From Paradesertivirga superstes (GTDB taxonomy: Bacteria > Bacteroidota > Bacteroidia > Sphingobacteriales > Sphingobacteriaceae): DNA of 64,000 bases. Location of the stretch: the NCBI RefSeq assembly GCF_037622515.1, contig NZ_JBBJCN010000002.1, positions 558,001 to 622,000 on the forward strand, written 5' to 3'. Positions 60,789-64,000 of the stretch are shown here, piece after piece (within the stretch, counting starts at the first letter, position 1; every line of letters starts with the position of its first letter). Made by a program: the position numbers and the translations under genes. A model generated the notes under the pieces. That model saw nothing but the letters and a program-made list of their open reading frames with translations. It did not search any database and was not told the DNA's origin.

Positions 60789-62423
60789 ATGAAAATACAC
60801 ACTAATAAAAAAAATCTACATGCTTTTTTACTTTGTTCCATAACAGGATCTTTTCTCTTTTTCTTTACCCAATGCTCAATCACCCGGAAGACAGAAACTC
60901 CTGTCTCAGGAGTATACATCCCTACCATTGAGGATGTTGGCGCACTAAAAATGCCTGCCGAAATTGCCCCTATTACCGCACCATTTGCTATGCCGCAGCT
61001 TAAAAGACCCATCTTTCCAAATCTCAGCATAAGCATTACAGATAAAGGCGCAAAACAGGGAATCATCACAACAAAAGCGATACAAACCGCCATCGATGAG
61101 ATAAACGTTCAGGGCGGCGGAACAGTAAACATTCCGGCTGGAAAATGGAACACGGGAAGAATAAGCCTGAAAAGCAACGTTAACCTCCATTTGGAGGCTG
61201 GTGCCGAGCTACATTTTAGCGGAGAAATTGAAGATTACCGGCCCGCAGTATTTACACGTAATGAGGGTATCGAAGTGATGTCACTTGGAGCATGTATTTA
61301 TGCAAACGGACAGGAAAACATCGCAGTAACAGGAAGAGGAAAGTTAATAGGCCCTCCAAAAGATTCTCCCGTAAGAACCCGGGTTATGAATGTTGATGTT
61401 ATTGAAAACGTGGTACCTCATGATAAGCCTGTTTCAGAACGAGTATACGAAGGCTATAATAACGAGTTTATTTTCCTCCCCATGTTTATCTCACCAATCA
61501 ATTGCAAAAATGTTTTAATAGAAGGAATTTCATTAGAAAACACCCCATTCTGGAACATTGTACCGGTGTACTGCGATGGCGTGATCATTCGTGGTGTAAC
61601 GGTTAATTCGGTAGGCATCCCCCGGGGGGATGGAATTGATATCGAATCAACAAGAAATGTTCTTATCGAATATTGCACGTTAAGTTGCGGTGACGATTGC
61701 TTTACCATGAAAGCAGGCCGCGGCGAAGACGGGATGCGGGTAAATAAGCCTACCGAAAATGTAGTTGTCCGTTTTTGTCTGGCAAGAGAAGGGCATGGAG
61801 GTATTACCGTTGGAAGCGAAACTGCGGGCATCATTCGTAACCTGTATGTCCACGATTCCGTATTTGATGATACCGGAGTAGGAATCCGTTTTAAAACACG
61901 CAGGCCAAGAGGCGGTGGCGGAGAAAACTTATTTTATGAACGTATCCGCATGTCATTACGCGACGATGCTTTCCGCTGGGATATGCTGGGAAGCAAAATG
62001 TATGTTGGTGAGCTTGCTACGCGCTTGCCTGCTCCCCCGGTAAACCGGCTTACTCCGTTCTACCGGAATATTTCGGCTAAAGATTTTATTATTGAAAAAG
62101 CGAAAAACCTGATAAGGATAGATGGTATCCCTGAATCGCCCTTAACGAATTTCACTTTAGAAAATGCAGACATTACCACTACTAACCTCATCCGTGCAAC
62201 AGATGCAAAAGACATCACTATTAAAAACGCGGTAATACGTTCACAGGATTCGCTGATCAGCTTAACGGATGTCCGCAACCTTCTCTTTAAAAACGTTGTA
62301 TTTAAAGTACCCGGAGATGAATTAATAGTAAATGATTCGGGAGACCTTTCTGATAATATTAAGTTCAGGAATACCGTTCCCCGGAAGCCAGAGAACTGGC
62401 CTAAAGCAAGCATGGATAAATAG
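60789..62423 (+). CDS. Glycoside hydrolase family 28 (polygalacturonase-like), lipoprotein
   Basis: The start chosen is the ATG at 60789 (MKIHTNKKNLH), which gives a lipobox with Cys29 (FTQCS); a start 81 bases upstream is in frame. The beta-helix family GH28 residues are present in order: Asp281 and Asp284 in PRGDGIDIES, Asp302/Asp303 in SCGDDCFTMK, His336 in GHGGITVG and Arg367/Lys369 in GIRFKTRR. It probably cuts galacturonan or a related polysaccharide on the cell surface or in the periplasm. It stands without SusC/D or other pectin genes, so the substrate is inferred. It is not followed by a clear terminator before the DUF551-like gene. Confidence 0.9.
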   Translation: MKIHTNKKNLHAFLLCSITGSFLFFFTQCSITRKTETPVSGVYIPTIEDVGALKMPAEIAPITAPFAMPQLKRPIFPNLSISITDKGAKQGIITTKAIQTAIDEINVQGGGTVNIPAGKWNTGRISLKSNVNLHLEAGAELHFSGEIEDYRPAVFTRNEGIEVMSLGACIYANGQENIAVTGRGKLIGPPKDSPVRTRVMNVDVIENVVPHDKPVSERVYEGYNNEFIFLPMFISPINCKNVLIEGISLENTPFWNIVPVYCDGVIIRGVTVNSVGIPRGDGIDIESTRNVLIEYCTLSCGDDCFTMKAGRGEDGMRVNKPTENVVVRFCLAREGHGGITVGSETAGIIRNLYVHDSVFDDTGVGIRFKTRRPRGGGGENLFYERIRMSLRDDAFRWDMLGSKMYVGELATRLPAPPVNRLTPFYRNISAKDFIIEKAKNLIRIDGIPESPLTNFTLENADITTTNLIRATDAKDITIKNAVIRSQDSLISLTDVRNLLFKNVVFKVPGDELIVNDSGDLSDNIKFRNTVPRKPENWPKASMDK

Positions 62424-62558
62424 TTAAAGCTCCTTTGACAAGTCAAATCAGGTTGATCCTTTTAATTTAAGCCCGGTAAAAAAAGGAAATTATTTTAGTT
62501 ATGAAACGTCCGACTGGACAGTCTATATTTATCTTACACTTTGTTCGTTATAGACACT

Positions 62559-62744
62559 ATGGAATGGAAATTAGTGTTTGACTCGTTACCAACAGATATG
62601 GAAGAAGTATTGTTGTTTGATGAGTTGAAAGGATTATCAGTAGGCTATTACTTTATTAAAAATAAGAGTTTTATCAGGCATATTGATGGACATAAATTGA
62701 ATAATGTGAAGTATTGGCTGACTATTCCTTCGGTAGTAGTGTAA
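62559..62744 (+). CDS. DUF551-like small protein (second of two)
   Basis: The start chosen is the ATG at 62559 (MEWKLVFDSLPTDMEEVLLFD), giving 61 residues; a start 18 bases upstream is in frame. It matches the protein at 50765 along its length (MRWISVLESLPAEMEFVLLYD; VSHWMPIP versus VKYWLTIP), though the DUF551 signature is more worn (KYWLTIPS for THWMPLPE). A terminator follows 25 bp past the stop. Role unknown. Confidence 0.65.
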   Translation: MEWKLVFDSLPTDMEEVLLFDELKGLSVGYYFIKNKSFIRHIDGHKLNNVKYWLTIPSVVV

Positions 62745-62769
62745 TTATGTAAACTTTACAGGTTATTTA

Positions 62770-62799
62770 AAGGGTTGAACTGCCGTTCAACCCTTTTTT
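62770..62799 (+). terminator. Terminator after the second DUF551-like gene
   Basis: AAGGGTTGAAC (62770-62780) pairs perfectly with GTTCAACCCTT (62785-62795) around TGCC, followed by TTTT. Confidence 0.9.
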
Positions 62800-63135
62800 A
62801 TGAAATGGATTTTGAAACCTGTTATTAAGCCTTCAAATCCTCTTTTGAGAGAGGAACCCCGAACTTTCCCAATTGACAGAAACCTTTCCATAGGCGTGTG
62901 TACTGTCTATTTAATAACCATTTCAAAATACAAAGTGAATGTCTCAAATTCACCAAAATCATCATCTTACGTCAATTCCTAAAGATGATAACAAGAATGT
63001 CTTTTGTGACATTTTTTATAGCCACCCCATTCTGTATGTGCATTTTTAATATGGCTGCTAAAAATCAGAATTTAAAGGAATTTTGCGTAAATATGTAGTT
63101 AAAAAAAAATCATCCAACCTTGTCGAAACAGGCAA
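62800..63135. other. Gene-poor spacer
   Basis: I see no gene that I can support. Two open frames of 60-66 codons lie here but have unbiased composition and no motif or leader. No hairpin or repeat stands out. Confidence 0.4.
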
Positions 63136-63762
63136 ATGAAGAAAAAAGCATTAATATTTGATTTAGACAATACCATCTATCCTGTAACCTCTATCGGAAA
63201 CAAGCTATTTAAATCTTTATTTGAACGTATTGAGGAAAGCGGAGAATACGAGGGGGATCTTACTGAAATAAAGGCTGAAATTATGCGGCGCCCGTTTCAG
63301 CATGTTGCAAAGGATTACAAATTCAGTGAGAGCTTAATTGCCGAGGGTATGAATCTCCTATCCGACCTCACCTATGAGGAGAACATGGAACCATTTGAGG
63401 GTTACGAACATGCACGAAAAATCCCCTGTAAAAAGTTTCTGGTGACAACAGGTTTCAGCAAACTCCAGCACAGTAAAATCAGGCAGCTGAATATTGAAAA
63501 AGACTTTGAAAAAATTGTAGTGGTTGATCCTGCTATCTCCGATTTAAAAAAAATAGACATCTTCAGGAATATCCTGCGGGATTACAACTATTCCGCGGAT
63601 GAAGTTTTGGTTATCGGCGACGATCTGAATTCTGAAATTAAAGCAGCAAAGGAGCTGGGAATTGATGCGGTTTTATATGATTATAAGGCGGAACATTCTG
63701 CAAGTGAGAGTCAAAAGTTCATAAGAAATTTCAAAGAGCTGGAGTTTTATATAGGAATATGA
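63136..63762 (+). CDS. HAD-family hydrolase, intact motifs
   Basis: The 208-residue protein has KKALIFDLDNTIYPV (motif I with the Asp pair), LVTTGFSKLQH (motif II Thr), the Lys in DLKKIDIFRNIL (motif III), and VLVIGDDLNSEIKAAKELG (motif IV). It is of the pyrimidine-5'-nucleotidase/phosphoglycolate-phosphatase type by the DLDNTIYP opening. It probably dephosphorylates a small phosphorylated metabolite. In contrast with the HAD-like protein at 29078, all four catalytic elements are intact. The end lies near a dispersed-repeat patch. Confidence 0.87.
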   Translation: MKKKALIFDLDNTIYPVTSIGNKLFKSLFERIEESGEYEGDLTEIKAEIMRRPFQHVAKDYKFSESLIAEGMNLLSDLTYEENMEPFEGYEHARKIPCKKFLVTTGFSKLQHSKIRQLNIEKDFEKIVVVDPAISDLKKIDIFRNILRDYNYSADEVLVIGDDLNSEIKAAKELGIDAVLYDYKAEHSASESQKFIRNFKELEFYIGI

Positions 63763-63782
63763 AAACTCCGGTAACATAGGCA

Positions 63783-64000
63783 GTCATATTGACCGAATGG
63801 CCTGTGCTGTTGCATTGTGCGGAAGAGAGAAATCTCCCCGATCAAGGCCGTGGCTTCCATTGGTAGGAAGGAGACTTTCCTCTGCTCTATCCCCGGCTAT
63901 AGGCCGTTCGAGGTGACGGAAAATGTGTTGGTTTTCGTTTTCAAACTCGTAGTACCTCCTATGGAAACGCCCATAACATACACCCGTCATATCGAACGAA
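63783..64000. repeat. Dispersed-repeat patch with direct and inverted copies, cut by window edge
   Basis: GTCATATTGACCGAATG (63783-63799) and CCGTCATATCGAACGAA (63984-64000) share GTCATATyGA. TTCGAGGTGACGG (63907-63919) is the reverse complement of a related form, CCGTCACCTCGAA. A GGAAGAGAGAAATCTC stretch (63821-63836) is between. This layout is that of short interspersed repeats I associate with Sphingobacteria intergenic DNA; the second copy continues past the window. Confidence 0.55.

Noticed and set aside
62800..63098. Two small open frames after the second DUF551-like gene
   Set aside because: Both have random-looking composition, start next to a terminator T-run or lack a leader, and show no domain.
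63784..63990. Minus-strand 68-codon frame at the right edge
   Set aside because: It lies in the dispersed-repeat patch and its composition follows the repeats.

Overview
The window reads as chromosomal DNA of a Bacteroidota species, most likely a Sphingobacteriaceae member close to Pedobacter or Mucilaginibacter (inference from gene content and style). The signs are AT-rich intergenic DNA, almost no Shine-Dalgarno sequences, TAnnTTTG-type -7 promoter elements, many lipoproteins with a Cys after a short hydrophobic leader, a TonB-receptor-like barrel with a carboxypeptidase-regulatory domain, DUF3857 transglutaminase-like proteins, tandem S41 peptidases, DUF4382, and two POT transporters beside a dipeptidyl peptidase IV. 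I saw no rRNA, tRNA, prophage, intact insertion sequence or CRISPR array.

Layout. 1-5.6 kb: the 5' half of pta (cut by the window edge), a 7TM-HD phosphodiesterase, a thiolase and a secreted protein. 5.7-11.2 kb: a peptide-use block of DPP IV and two POT transporters. 11.3-14.4 kb: a polyprenol-phosphate glycosyltransferase, glutaryl-CoA dehydrogenase and queG. 14.4-18.3 kb: an outer-membrane barrel and a secreted partner that share Gly-rich inserts. 18.5-30.9 kb: an exonuclease, two DUF3857 proteins, two thioredoxin-fold proteins, M28 and S41 peptidases, and a lolD / preATP-grasp-like / degenerate HAD operon. 31-35.6 kb: sucC and assorted housekeeping and membrane genes. 35.6-46.4 kb: a stress island with five universal stress proteins, two BON proteins, Hsp20, an FKBP isomerase, a REC-CRP fusion regulator and a lone receiver protein. 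46.7-48.4 kb: a redox/sulfur group of trxA, a YeeE remnant, a rhodanese and TlpA. 48.5-64 kb: two sensor kinases, SurE, a lipid kinase, bestrophin, pirin, a GH28 enzyme and small proteins, ending in a dispersed-repeat patch.

The most notable signal is regulatory. Every transcription unit in the stress island, and trxA beside it, has at least one exact TGAY-N4-RTCA dyad upstream, the core shape of a CRP/FNR operator. I count twelve exact copies in about 2 kb of intergenic DNA. In most of these promoters a second full or degraded copy lies exactly 22 bp away centre to centre, two helical turns. The island encodes its own candidate reader at 37511-38569, a receiver domain fused to a cyclic-nucleotide-binding fold and a CRP-type helix-turn-helix whose recognition helix keeps the Glu and Arg that read TGA/TCA cores in CRP and FNR. 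This looks like a local self-contained regulon, comparable in content (Usp plus Hsp20) to hypoxia or dormancy regulons elsewhere; the inducing signal is not visible from sequence.

Secondary points are decayed or altered genes (YeeE remnant, HAD protein without its nucleophile, DUF3857 protein without its Cys, shortened YdeI), two unlisted small membrane proteins, an exact 18-bp tandem repeat after gcdH, a MITE-like element at 40.83-40.97 kb, and a pair of DUF551-like small proteins.
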